Assembly (NCBI GenBank): GCA_030632545.1
Contig: DAOVUO010000023.1
Coordinates: forward strand, 1 to 13,323
Source: Bacteroidales bacterium
Lineage (GTDB): Bacteria; Bacteroidota; Bacteroidia; Bacteroidales; DYOH01
DNA length: 13,323 nucleotides
Reading direction: 5' to 3'
Notes under the pieces: generated by a model
Told to the model about the DNA's origin: nothing
The model's database searches: none
Seen by the model: the letters and a program-made list of their open reading frames with translations, nothing else
Position numbers and translations under genes: made by a program
Shown here: in pieces, positions 5,441-13,238 of the stretch
Position numbering within the stretch: the first letter of the stretch is position 1
Layout of the letters: each line of letters begins with the position of its first letter

Positions 5441-8275
5441 ATGAGAGACTTTATCAATAAAATTAAAATCCAGTCTAAAATCATCATATCTTTCTCCATT
5501 ATTGGATTTGGACTCATTTTTGTTGCCGCTTATCAGTATAACTTGTATGTAGCACTTGGTGGGACTGAAAAAAGCAATAAAAAAATACTCGAAACTATTG
5601 CTACCATAAATTATCTTAAAACTAATTTAGCCAATATTCAATACCTCCAGTCTGAAATTTCGGAAAGCACTGATACTACAAAAATCATTTCACATAGTCA
5701 AAAATGGCAACAATATAATCTTATCTTTAAGCGTAATTATAACCTTATTTCAACTTCTGTTGTTACTCAAGATATTATAAATTTTAAAAGAGAATGGCAA
5801 GAAATTAATGAATCAATAGACAAAATAAGACAACAATACGATAGTCTTGTTGTTATAAATATGGATTCAAGCTTAAGTCTAGTAAAAAGAAGATATAAGC
5901 TATTACCACAAATATCAGAAAAGTTTAATGCTGAAGATGATGCCATTAACGAAGATGACCTTGTCTTTTTAGAAGACTCTATAAACCTTGATTCAGCAAT
6001 AAATGATTTAGATGAAATTGAAGTTTTATCTGAGATTGACTATGAAAACTATAATTTTAGTATGGAAGCTGAAACAAATGAAGCAGATATTCAAATAAAA
6101 ATTAACGAAATTAATGATGAACTTCTTGAATTAAAAAGGACTGTAAACATTGGTTATCAAAGTTTAATCACCATACTAACAAAAAATGAAAAAACTCTTT
6201 ATAAAATCATTAGTATGGAGCGGAAATTTATTGTAAAAAATGCTCAAACTATTATTAACCATTCTGGATTTATAATTTTTCTAGGTATTATATTTTCTTT
6301 TATTCTCACACTTTGGATAATAGGTAAAATTAATGTTCCTATTGAAATTATTTCAAAAGCAATAAAAGAGCTTGCTAGGGGGAATTTAAACGTTTACATA
6401 CCTAGAACTAAGGCTATTGACGAACTTGGGACTGTTCAAAATGATTTAAAAGATGCATTAAACAATATCAAAAAAATAAATACCTTATCTCAGAATATTG
6501 TTGAGCAAAATTTAATAAACGAATACGCACCACTTAGCGATGATGATGAATTAAGCAGAAACTTAATTAAAATAAAAGATAATTTAGTAAACCAAATAAA
6601 AGAATCAGAGGAACGTAAATCTTTTGATAAAAAATATTCATGGATAAATGATGGTATAGCTAAATTTAATACATTATTGCGCTTACATAATCAAAACCTA
6701 CAAATATTAGCAGAGAATGTTTTAGGTGAATTAATAAAATATATTGGTGCGATGCAAGGTGGTTTTTTTGTAAAAATAAATAGCGAAACCAACAAGCAAA
6801 GCTTTAATCTTGACTTAGTTACAAGCTATGCCTACAACCGTAAAAAATATTTTAAACGAAAAATAGTCAAAGGTGAAGGCTTGATTGGAACAGTAGCAAT
6901 TGAAGGTAAAAAAATACTACTGACAAAACTTCCTGAAGATTATTTAGAAATTCGTTCGGGGCTAGGAGGAACAGAACCACAATGCCTACTTGTAGTTCCA
7001 ATGATTATTAACGATAATATTTTAGGTGTTTTAGAAATTGCCTCATTTAATATTTTTAAAGATTTTGAAATAGAATTTATTGAAAAAATAGCAGAGAGTA
7101 TTGCTGCCTCAATTTCATCAATAAAAGTTAACGAACAAACTTCATTCCTACTAGAACAATCTAGAAATCAGACAGAAGAATTAGGAAAAGAACAAAGCGA
7201 ACGACAACAAATTATTCGTGAACTTCAATCAGCACAAGAACAAGCATTATTGCGTGAGCAAGAACTTAAAAACACATTAAAAGAAATTGAAGAAAAAAAT
7301 GAAAATTTAAATGAAAAAGACTCAACTCTTAAATTTAAAATTGGCGAAGCAACAGAAAATTATAAGAAAGCCTTAAACAATATTGAACAACAACAAAAAC
7401 TTCAATCAGCAATTTTTGAAAGAACCTTAGACGGAGTTATTATAATTAATGGCCAAGGTTATATTACGTATGTAAACCCATCTGCTGAAAAAGTTTGGAA
7501 CTACACTAAAGAAGAATTAATAGGAGAGAAAATAAATAAACTAATGCCAGAGCCGCACAGTATCGAACACGATGAATATTTAAGCAAATACCTTGAAACT
7601 GGTCTGAAAAAAATGATTGGAAAAGGAAGAAGAGTAGATATTCTTACCAAGGGTAATCAAACTAAAGCAGTTTACTTAGAAGTGATAGATACAAGTTTTG
7701 ATAACAATATATATTTTACCGGTATTATAAAAGACCTTAGTGTACTTGACAATGCTCAAATTCAAATTTCAACACTTAAAAAAACAAGTGTACGACAAGA
7801 ATTAAAATACGAAAACTACATATCTGAACTAAGTAAAATATTTAAAGAAAATAATATTGAGATTCCTAGTTTAAATGATTTTGGCGAAAAAATTATAGAT
7901 AAAGAAAAGGAACTGCTACTAAACTCTACAAAACTAGATCCTTTACGAAAAGAAATACTAAAAAAATTAAATACTGCGTATGGCTTAATGAACAATGACC
8001 AAATGTCGCAAAGTGTTGATGCATTTAATAGTTTAATTAAGCAATTTAAAGATTATTTTAAATTCGAAGAAGAGTTAATAGAAGGAAATGGATTTGAAAA
8101 AACAAGAGAGCATAAAAAATTCCATAAAAAAATAACAATAAAACTTCTGGAATATAAGACGTTAATAAAAAAAGATGAAATAGATTCTATCTATACTTAT
8201 TTTGATGTAATTAAAAAATTAGTAATAGAACACTTTTTAAATGAAGACAAAAATATTATTGATTTTATTAACTAA
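5441..8275 (+). CDS. Membrane sensor: HAMP-GAF-FixL-like PAS-hemerythrin-like, no kinase
   Basis: The 944-residue product has TM1 (about 12-31), a periplasmic region with an acidic segment (about 164-220) and TM2 (about 276-296). HAMP follows (about 297-350, with IKELARGNLNV and DELG), then GAF (about 425-560, with SGLGG at 506-510), a coiled coil (about 565-655) and PAS (about 656-768). A hemerythrin-like domain (about 822-944) ends the protein. The PAS resembles FixL: LMPEPHSIEHDEY, MIGKGRRV and YFTGIIKDLS. H710 matches the proximal haem His and R730, exactly 20 residues on, the distal Arg of Bradyrhizobium FixL (His200, Arg220). In the hemerythrin domain E876, H891, H895, H931 and D936 are kept, but the two other His ligands are R836 and Y872. 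No kinase, cyclase or methyl-accepting region is present. The next gene encodes a related sensor 18 bases downstream. Haem and iron binding are inferred, not shown. Confidence 0.85.
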   Translation: MRDFINKIKIQSKIIISFSIIGFGLIFVAAYQYNLYVALGGTEKSNKKILETIATINYLKTNLANIQYLQSEISESTDTTKIISHSQKWQQYNLIFKRNYNLISTSVVTQDIINFKREWQEINESIDKIRQQYDSLVVINMDSSLSLVKRRYKLLPQISEKFNAEDDAINEDDLVFLEDSINLDSAINDLDEIEVLSEIDYENYNFSMEAETNEADIQIKINEINDELLELKRTVNIGYQSLITILTKNEKTLYKIISMERKFIVKNAQTIINHSGFIIFLGIIFSFILTLWIIGKINVPIEIISKAIKELARGNLNVYIPRTKAIDELGTVQNDLKDALNNIKKINTLSQNIVEQNLINEYAPLSDDDELSRNLIKIKDNLVNQIKESEERKSFDKKYSWINDGIAKFNTLLRLHNQNLQILAENVLGELIKYIGAMQGGFFVKINSETNKQSFNLDLVTSYAYNRKKYFKRKIVKGEGLIGTVAIEGKKILLTKLPEDYLEIRSGLGGTEPQCLLVVPMIINDNILGVLEIASFNIFKDFEIEFIEKIAESIAASISSIKVNEQTSFLLEQSRNQTEELGKEQSERQQIIRELQSAQEQALLREQELKNTLKEIEEKNENLNEKDSTLKFKIGEATENYKKALNNIEQQQKLQSAIFERTLDGVIIINGQGYITYVNPSAEKVWNYTKEELIGEKINKLMPEPHSIEHDEYLSKYLETGLKKMIGKGRRVDILTKGNQTKAVYLEVIDTSFDNNIYFTGIIKDLSVLDNAQIQISTLKKTSVRQELKYENYISELSKIFKENNIEIPSLNDFGEKIIDKEKELLLNSTKLDPLRKEILKKLNTAYGLMNNDQMSQSVDAFNSLIKQFKDYFKFEEELIEGNGFEKTREHKKFHKKITIKLLEYKTLIKKDEIDSIYTYFDVIKKLVIEHFLNEDKNIIDFIN

Positions 8276-8293
8276 AAAAAAGTGAGTATAAAT

Positions 8294-10423
8294 ATGAAAA
8301 AACAACAGAAAATTATACCGATTTTTTTAGGCTTTCTAATTAGCATTATTATTATTTTATCAATACAAATAAGTATTAATCAAGTTAATAACAAATCAAT
8401 TAAAAGAAATAATAATATTATTTTTCTGATAGAAAAAATTGCTAATAAACATAACGAAGTTTACTTCTGGGCAGATAAAATATTGTTTAGTCCAAACGCA
8501 GTTAGCAGCAAAGTGTCTCAAAGTAATCTTCTTATTATCAAATATATGCGTATTTTAAATACGGGAGCAAAAATTAACGACATGTTTGATAATATTGAGC
8601 CTTTCCAACTAACAAAAGCAGAGGTAGATATTATAGATTCTTTAAATCTCAATTTAAAACGACTAAACAATCAAGCAAAAATGCTGCAACAGTTGAGAGA
8701 TGAAATAGTTACTACTACCAGTTTTTTAAATAATAAAACAAAAATAGAATTCCCTTCAGAATTTACATACAATTTGGTTAAACTCTCTGATTATCACACT
8801 CGAATTTTAAATCTTATTTCAAAATATAGAATATCTTTAGAAGACCAAAACCAAAAAACATATATTAAAATAATTAGAATAAATTTAACCTCTATTTTTA
8901 TCATATTGCTAATTAGTGGCTCAATATTTTTGTACATTTACTATAGAATATATGTACCACTTGAATTTATTAAAAAAATTACCGATGAAGCTCTTACAGA
9001 TAAATTTAGAGAAAATATTATTATTAAATCCGCTACTTTACCAGAAAAAATTATAAGTAATCTCAAAGTTTTATTCCACAAATTTCAGAATACGAATAAT
9101 ATTGTTCGTCTAATTTCCCTTGGAAATGAAAATGAAATAAATGAAGAAATGCTCGACAAATCTCTCTTAAAGCAAAGTTTTTCGGAGCTATTAGAGAACC
9201 TTATTTCAATAAAAAGGGAAGAAAGCAAAAGACGTGAAATTGATGAAGTGCAAAATTGGATTAGTAAAGGAGTGGTAGAGATTAGTGAAGTATTCAAGCT
9301 TAATAATGATAATATTATACTTTTATCCGAACAAATCATTTCTAAAATTGTAGGCTACATTGATGCAGTACAAGGAGGAATTTTTATATATGATAATGAT
9401 GCAAATAAAGATTATCTTAATCTTGTTGCTACATACGCTTATGGCCGTAAAAGATTTATTGAAAGAAAAGTAAAATTAGGCGAAACCCTTGTAGGAGCAT
9501 GTGCATTAGAAAAACACAATATTTTACTAACAAAAGTACCCGAAGAATATTACCAAGTAGACTCAGGATTAGGAAATGCAACACCAAAAAGTATTTTACT
9601 ACACCCATTGATAATGGAAAATAATTTATTAGGCGTAATTGAATTGGCCTCTTTTAATGAATTATCAAACAAAGAAATTGAATTAATTGAACGTGTAGGC
9701 GCAAATATTGCCATAAGTTTATCAAATGCACAAAACAATCTAAAAACAATTAGACTTCTTGAGCAGTCGCAATTACAAACAGAAAAAATTCAAACTCGTG
9801 AAGAAAATCTTAAAAATATAATCACCGAAAGAGAGCAATACCACAACGATTACATCAAACAAGAAAATGAATTTGTTGAATTTTCCAAAGCTGTAAATAG
9901 TGCAATAAATACAATTCGCCTATCTTTAAATGGTGAAATAATTGAATTTAACAAAAATGCCACTAACCTATTTGATCTTTCATCCGATAATAATAAAATA
10001 AAATCATTAATCCAACTCAAAAAAAGAAAATCAGATGCAGCCGCAAGTGCTCTAAAAGAGAGCATTCAAATGATTTTGAATGGAAACCAAATGAGAGGCG
10101 AAAACAGTTATAATTCGCTAAAAGATGAAGAAATATTTGTTTACGAATTTTGGAATCCTATAAAAAATCAAGAAGGAAAAATAATAGAGATTCTTATTAT
10201 TATGTTTGATGTAACAGAAACAAAAAAACACGAAGTTTTACTCCACGAGCAAACAATGGAAATGAAAAAACAAGAACAAATTATGTCGCAAAATTTAGAA
10301 GAAATGATGAATCTGCAAAATGATTGGACTGAAAAAGAAAAAGATTATCAACGACAACTTGAAAAAGCAAATATAAAAATTAAAACTTTAGAAAAAAATC
10401 AGAAAAATTCTAATAATGGATAA
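8294..10423 (+). CDS. Membrane sensor: GAF with PAS-like domain and coiled-coil tail, paralogue of the preceding gene
   Basis: The product is 709 residues from ATG 8294; an in-frame GTG at 8282 would add four residues. It has TM1 (about 7-25), a periplasmic region rich in helix, TM2 (about 199-219) and a divergent HAMP-like linker. GAF follows (about 346-480, with SGLGN at 424-428), then a PAS-like domain (about 526-645, ending FDVTETKK) and a coiled-coil tail (about 646-709). Its GAF closely resembles that of the preceding gene: both contain a TYAY or SYAY motif, an ILLTK(L/V)PE(D/E)Y stretch, SGLG and LGV(L/I)E(L/I)ASF. The PAS-like domain lacks the His and Arg of the FixL type, and there is no hemerythrin-like domain. 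No kinase, cyclase, HD-GYP or GGDEF domain is visible. Position and similarity suggest a tandem duplication followed by divergence, and possibly a hetero-oligomer with the first sensor. The ligand is unknown. Confidence 0.85.
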   Translation: MKKQQKIIPIFLGFLISIIIILSIQISINQVNNKSIKRNNNIIFLIEKIANKHNEVYFWADKILFSPNAVSSKVSQSNLLIIKYMRILNTGAKINDMFDNIEPFQLTKAEVDIIDSLNLNLKRLNNQAKMLQQLRDEIVTTTSFLNNKTKIEFPSEFTYNLVKLSDYHTRILNLISKYRISLEDQNQKTYIKIIRINLTSIFIILLISGSIFLYIYYRIYVPLEFIKKITDEALTDKFRENIIIKSATLPEKIISNLKVLFHKFQNTNNIVRLISLGNENEINEEMLDKSLLKQSFSELLENLISIKREESKRREIDEVQNWISKGVVEISEVFKLNNDNIILLSEQIISKIVGYIDAVQGGIFIYDNDANKDYLNLVATYAYGRKRFIERKVKLGETLVGACALEKHNILLTKVPEEYYQVDSGLGNATPKSILLHPLIMENNLLGVIELASFNELSNKEIELIERVGANIAISLSNAQNNLKTIRLLEQSQLQTEKIQTREENLKNIITEREQYHNDYIKQENEFVEFSKAVNSAINTIRLSLNGEIIEFNKNATNLFDLSSDNNKIKSLIQLKKRKSDAAASALKESIQMILNGNQMRGENSYNSLKDEEIFVYEFWNPIKNQEGKIIEILIIMFDVTETKKHEVLLHEQTMEMKKQEQIMSQNLEEMMNLQNDWTEKEKDYQRQLEKANIKIKTLEKNQKNSNNG

Positions 10424-10481
10424 TTTTTTGTATATTTTTTGCATATAAAAACCCTTTAGTTTAACTACAAAAATTAATCAT

Positions 10482-11378
10482 ATGAAAAAGTTTGCCCTAA
10501 TTCTAGTATTTACGCTTACTGCTGCATGGACTTTTACAAGCTGTAATAAAGCAGAAAATACTACTGATAAACAGGAATCTGTTGAATTTGATGAATTTGA
10601 AGAAGCTTCATCGGAAGAAACTTTTTACAGAATTCCTTCGCCCGACGAGATGTTCTCATTCTTAAATGATAAAGAATTGAAATATCAACCAGAATTGTTA
10701 AACCCCTCTGCCAATGCGGATAATTACATTGATAGAAAAAGTAAAGAACTTAATTTTGGCGTTTATGCAGCTGATTTAGCTTATACTGCATCATTTCACC
10801 AATTTCAAGGCTCAGTAGACTACATTAATATAGTTAAACGCTTAGCTGAAGACATTGAAATTTCGGCTGTTTTTAACGAAGATATGAACAAAAGAATAAA
10901 AAATATTTTCGAAAATGCCGATACACTTGTTAATGTAACAAATGCAACATATTATCAAATTGTAAATTATTTGCAGAAAAGTGATAGAAATCAAACACTA
11001 AGCCTGCTTACGGCTGGAGGCTGGATTGAAACACTTTATGTTGTAATACACATTATTCCTGAATATGACGAAAACTCAGCAACAGTGCAGCATATTGCTG
11101 ACCAAAAACTTACTTTTGAGAACTTAATGCTTTCTTTAGAACAATTTCAGGAAGACCCTGCTATTAAAGAAACAATTGATGATTTTAAAGAAATTGGAAA
11201 AATTTATGCTCAACTTAAAGTTGTTAATGCAGAAACATCAACAAAACAAAATCAAGAAGGTAACGTTGTAATTGTAGGCTCTAAAAGTAAGCTTCATATT
11301 ACAAAAGAACAATTTAACCAATTAAAGCAAAAAATTGCTGAGGTTAGAAACAAAATAACTGGAAATACTAACGTCTAA
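10482..11378 (+). CDS. Conserved hypothetical lipoprotein
   Basis: The 298-residue product has a lipoprotein signal peptide with lipobox FTSC and acylated Cys21. An acidic low-complexity linker follows (to about residue 46, containing EFDEFEEASSEE). The rest is predicted mostly helical, with a conserved-looking NFGVYAADLAY motif and a TAGGWIETLYVVIH stretch. I recall Bacteroidota lipoproteins of this kind but know no function for them. The few residues after Cys21 (NKAEN) do not form an obvious surface-export signal, so a periplasm-facing location is as likely as the cell surface. The gene begins 58 bases after the second sensor; a TATATTTTTTG stretch (10431-10441) in the gap might be a weak promoter. 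The next gene starts 12 bases after its stop. Its place suggests a periplasmic partner of the sensors, which is inference. Confidence 0.75.
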   Translation: MKKFALILVFTLTAAWTFTSCNKAENTTDKQESVEFDEFEEASSEETFYRIPSPDEMFSFLNDKELKYQPELLNPSANADNYIDRKSKELNFGVYAADLAYTASFHQFQGSVDYINIVKRLAEDIEISAVFNEDMNKRIKNIFENADTLVNVTNATYYQIVNYLQKSDRNQTLSLLTAGGWIETLYVVIHIIPEYDENSATVQHIADQKLTFENLMLSLEQFQEDPAIKETIDDFKEIGKIYAQLKVVNAETSTKQNQEGNVVIVGSKSKLHITKEQFNQLKQKIAEVRNKITGNTNV

Positions 11379-11390
11379 AAATCAAAAACA

Positions 11391-12086
11391 ATGATCAAGA
11401 TAGTGTCTAAAAGTTTAATTATAGCTGTATTTCTCTTATTTACAGCTAACACAAATGCTCAAAACTGTGCCGAGTTTGTAAACGGTCAATCTCTGCACTT
11501 CGGATACTCCTTCAACTCAATGTCGAAAAGTGGTGCAGTTAAAACTGGGAAAAAGTATAAATTCATTTTTACTTTAAATAAAGGCAAAATATATCGTTTT
11601 GCATTTTATGCTTCAAGTGGCTTAAATAATAACATGGAATTTACAATTACTGATCAAAACTCAGCTCTGCAAATAATGTATTTACCAGGTGAAGTGCCAG
11701 AAGCTCCTCTTGAAGATGAATTTAATTCCGAAGGTGAATACAATGGCTACGATGACTATGGAAACGACGATTATGGCGAAGAAGACTACGGATATGGAGA
11801 AGAAGAAAATACTAGTAGTAGTTCCTCCTCAAGTAATACAACTAGTACAACAGAAGATTTGCCAGATTATAAAGCTATTTCGGGTATTGTATTTGATGCA
11901 GTTTTAAAACCTGGTTACTACAACGGCAGACTAACATATCCTTTCTTCGAATTTAAACCAGCTAATGCTATGAATTTAGAAATTTTAATTGATATTAAAG
12001 AATTAGAAGATGGTATAATTAAAAAAGGTTGTTTGGGACTATTAGTACAGGATAAAGCAGATGAACTTGAATTTGAAAGCTTATAA
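11391..12086 (+). CDS. Exported protein with acidic Asp-Tyr-Gly and poly-Ser insert
   Basis: The 231-residue product has a Sec signal peptide (residues 1-23, ending TNA before Gln24). The segment KTGKKYKFIFTLNKGKIYR and the following FTITD stretch look like one beta-sheet half. The region about 160-231, with KPGYYNGRL and LEILIDIKEL, looks like the other. Between them is an insert (about 101-159) with four DYG or GYG steps, many Glu and Asp, and then a run of seven Ser. It resembles a flexible acidic linker in a beta-sandwich domain. Cys26 and the Cys near residue 214 could form a disulfide. I do not recognise a family with a known function. It is the last gene before a strong terminator and lies 12 bases after the lipoprotein gene, so the two are probably co-transcribed and may work together outside the cytoplasm. 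Confidence 0.75.
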   Translation: MIKIVSKSLIIAVFLLFTANTNAQNCAEFVNGQSLHFGYSFNSMSKSGAVKTGKKYKFIFTLNKGKIYRFAFYASSGLNNNMEFTITDQNSALQIMYLPGEVPEAPLEDEFNSEGEYNGYDDYGNDDYGEEDYGYGEEENTSSSSSSSNTTSTTEDLPDYKAISGIVFDAVLKPGYYNGRLTYPFFEFKPANAMNLEILIDIKELEDGIIKKGCLGLLVQDKADELEFESL

Positions 12087-12102
12087 TCTATTTTAATAAT
12101 TA

Positions 12103-12138
12103 AAAAAACCGGAGTTGGCTTATCAATTCCGGTTTTTT
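12103..12138 (+). terminator. Strong intrinsic terminator of the sensor operon
   Basis: A 15-bp stem (12103-12117 with 124-138 of the same thousand) contains the GC core CCGG and one G-T wobble. It closes a 6-base loop, GCTTAT. The right arm ends in six T residues, and the left arm begins with A residues, so it could also act in the reverse direction. It starts 16 bases after the stop codon at 12086. Confidence 0.92.
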
Positions 12139-12141
12139 ATT

Positions 12142-12149
12142 TAATTTTG
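12142..12149 (+). promoter_or_regulatory. Candidate -7 element for the coiled-coil gene
   Basis: TAATTTTG matches TAnnTTTG exactly and lies 20 bases before the start codon at 12170. Any -33 element would fall inside the terminator hairpin just upstream; a TTG at 12115-12117 is somewhat too far away (24 bases). The only support is the -7 match and the need for a promoter after the terminator. Confidence 0.35.
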
Positions 12150-12169
12150 ATGTCTAAAATAAATTAACT

Positions 12170-13048
12170 ATGAACAGTTCAACTATTTATAAAATAACAT
12201 CTCTAATTTTGGCTATCGGACTTATCGCCTTAGCCTTTTTCTTTTTCCAAGAAAAAAAGCATAGTAGCGAATTACTCTCAGAACTAGAAAAAACAGATAG
12301 TGAGAAAACTCAAGTAACTTCGGATCTGGAAAAAATGCTTTTTCAATACGATGATCTTAAAACAAATAGTGATAGCCTAAACGTTCAACTAGCTATTGAA
12401 CAAAAAAAAATAAAAAACCTACTGAAGAATATAAAAAATGTTAAGTATTCAAACAAACAAGCAATAGAACAATATAAAAAAGAAACAGAAACCTTACGTA
12501 ATATAATGCGAAGCTATATTGTACAGATAGACTCTTTAAATACTATGAATAAATCGCTTATAGCAGAAAACAAGGAAGTTAAAAGTCAGTACGAAAGTGT
12601 ACAAGAAGAAAAAAATATTTTACTTTTAGTAACTGATAGTTTAACAGGTAGAGTTGCCGAAGCAGAACAATTATTGGTTAAAGGAATTTTTATAAGTGGG
12701 CTAAACAAAAGAGATAAAGAAACAGATAATGTTGAACGAATTGAAAAATTTAAAACTTGTATTGATATAAGAGAAAATAAGCTCGCCAAAAAAGGAAATC
12801 ATACTGCATATATACGAATTTCTATGCCAGATAAATCAGTACTATACGAAAGCTCCGAAGACCTTTTCCTTTATAAAGGCGACAATATTGTATATACAGC
12901 GTACAGAGAGTTTGATTTCGACGGAAAAGATAAAAATATTTGTATCTTTTACAAGCATGTAAACCCTCCTCTTACTGGTGGTAATTATAATGTGGATATT
13001 TTTATTGATAATGAAAGAGTAAGCAGTGCCTCTTTTCAATTAAAATAA
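12170..13048 (+). CDS. Membrane-anchored coiled-coil protein with C-terminal beta domain
   Basis: The 292-residue product has a single N-terminal membrane segment (about 9-26, LILAIGLIALAFFFF) without a cleavage site. A long heptad-patterned coiled coil (about 28-165) is rich in Lys, Glu, Asn and Ser. A C-terminal globular domain (about 170-292) contains GLNKRDKETDNVERIEKFK, then CIDIRENKLAKKGNHTAYIR and a strand-rich end with NPPLTGGNYNVDIFID. Automatic annotation would probably call it an SMC-like protein because of the coiled coil. It has no ATPase motifs, so that name would be wrong. Comparable proteins occur in Bacteroidota, as far as I recall, without a known role. It most likely projects its C-terminal domain into the periplasm on a coiled-coil stalk. 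It is separated from the sensor operon by a strong terminator, so it is probably an independent unit. Confidence 0.75.
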   Translation: MNSSTIYKITSLILAIGLIALAFFFFQEKKHSSELLSELEKTDSEKTQVTSDLEKMLFQYDDLKTNSDSLNVQLAIEQKKIKNLLKNIKNVKYSNKQAIEQYKKETETLRNIMRSYIVQIDSLNTMNKSLIAENKEVKSQYESVQEEKNILLLVTDSLTGRVAEAEQLLVKGIFISGLNKRDKETDNVERIEKFKTCIDIRENKLAKKGNHTAYIRISMPDKSVLYESSEDLFLYKGDNIVYTAYREFDFDGKDKNICIFYKHVNPPLTGGNYNVDIFIDNERVSSASFQLK

Positions 13049-13124
13049 ATATTCTTGAGTTTCGTTCCGATTGTGAACAAAAAATACCTGTAAACTTCAT
13101 TTATGCCGACCCTTTATCATGTAA

Positions 13125-13142
13125 ACGAAAATAAAATTTCGT
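13125..13142. other. Small inverted repeat between the coiled-coil gene and holB
   Basis: ACGAAA (13125-13130) pairs with TTTCGT (13137-13142) around ATAAAA. It sits inside a wider 7-bp inverted repeat, ATACCTG (13084-13090) and CAGGTAT (13157-13163). It may help to end transcription after 13048, but no T run follows. Nothing else is seen in this 190-base gap apart from the holB promoter. Confidence 0.3.
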
Positions 13143-13188
13143 AACAAGCTAATGGGCAGGTATCATACTATGAAAATTTTAAATAAAA

Positions 13189-13220
13189 TTGATAAAATTG
13201 TGCAATTGTTTTTATTTTTG
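13189..13220 (+). promoter_or_regulatory. Candidate promoter of holB
   Basis: TATTTTTG (13213-13220) is an exact TAnnTTTG match. It is preceded after a 21-base spacer by TTG (13189-13191). The predicted transcription start near 13226 would leave a leader of only about a dozen bases before ATG 13239. Confidence 0.5.
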
Positions 13221-13238
13221 TGAACTTAGGCGATTTAT

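Noticed and set aside
6641..8275. Histidine kinase output for the first sensor
   Set aside because: No phospho-acceptor His motif and no N, G1 or G2 ATP-binding boxes are seen after the PAS; the C-terminus is hemerythrin-like.
9085..9339. Minus-strand frame inside the second sensor gene
   Set aside because: Ser/Leu/Ile-rich translation is what the complement of an AT-rich Lys/Asn/Glu gene gives; there is no independent evidence for a gene.
12441..12456. A further copy of the TAAGTATTC repeat
   Set aside because: Only the first part matches, it lies within a coding region and the match is short enough for chance in AT-rich DNA.
12170..13048. SMC-type chromosome protein
   Set aside because: It has only a coiled coil in common with SMC; there are no Walker or signature motifs and it has an N-terminal membrane anchor.
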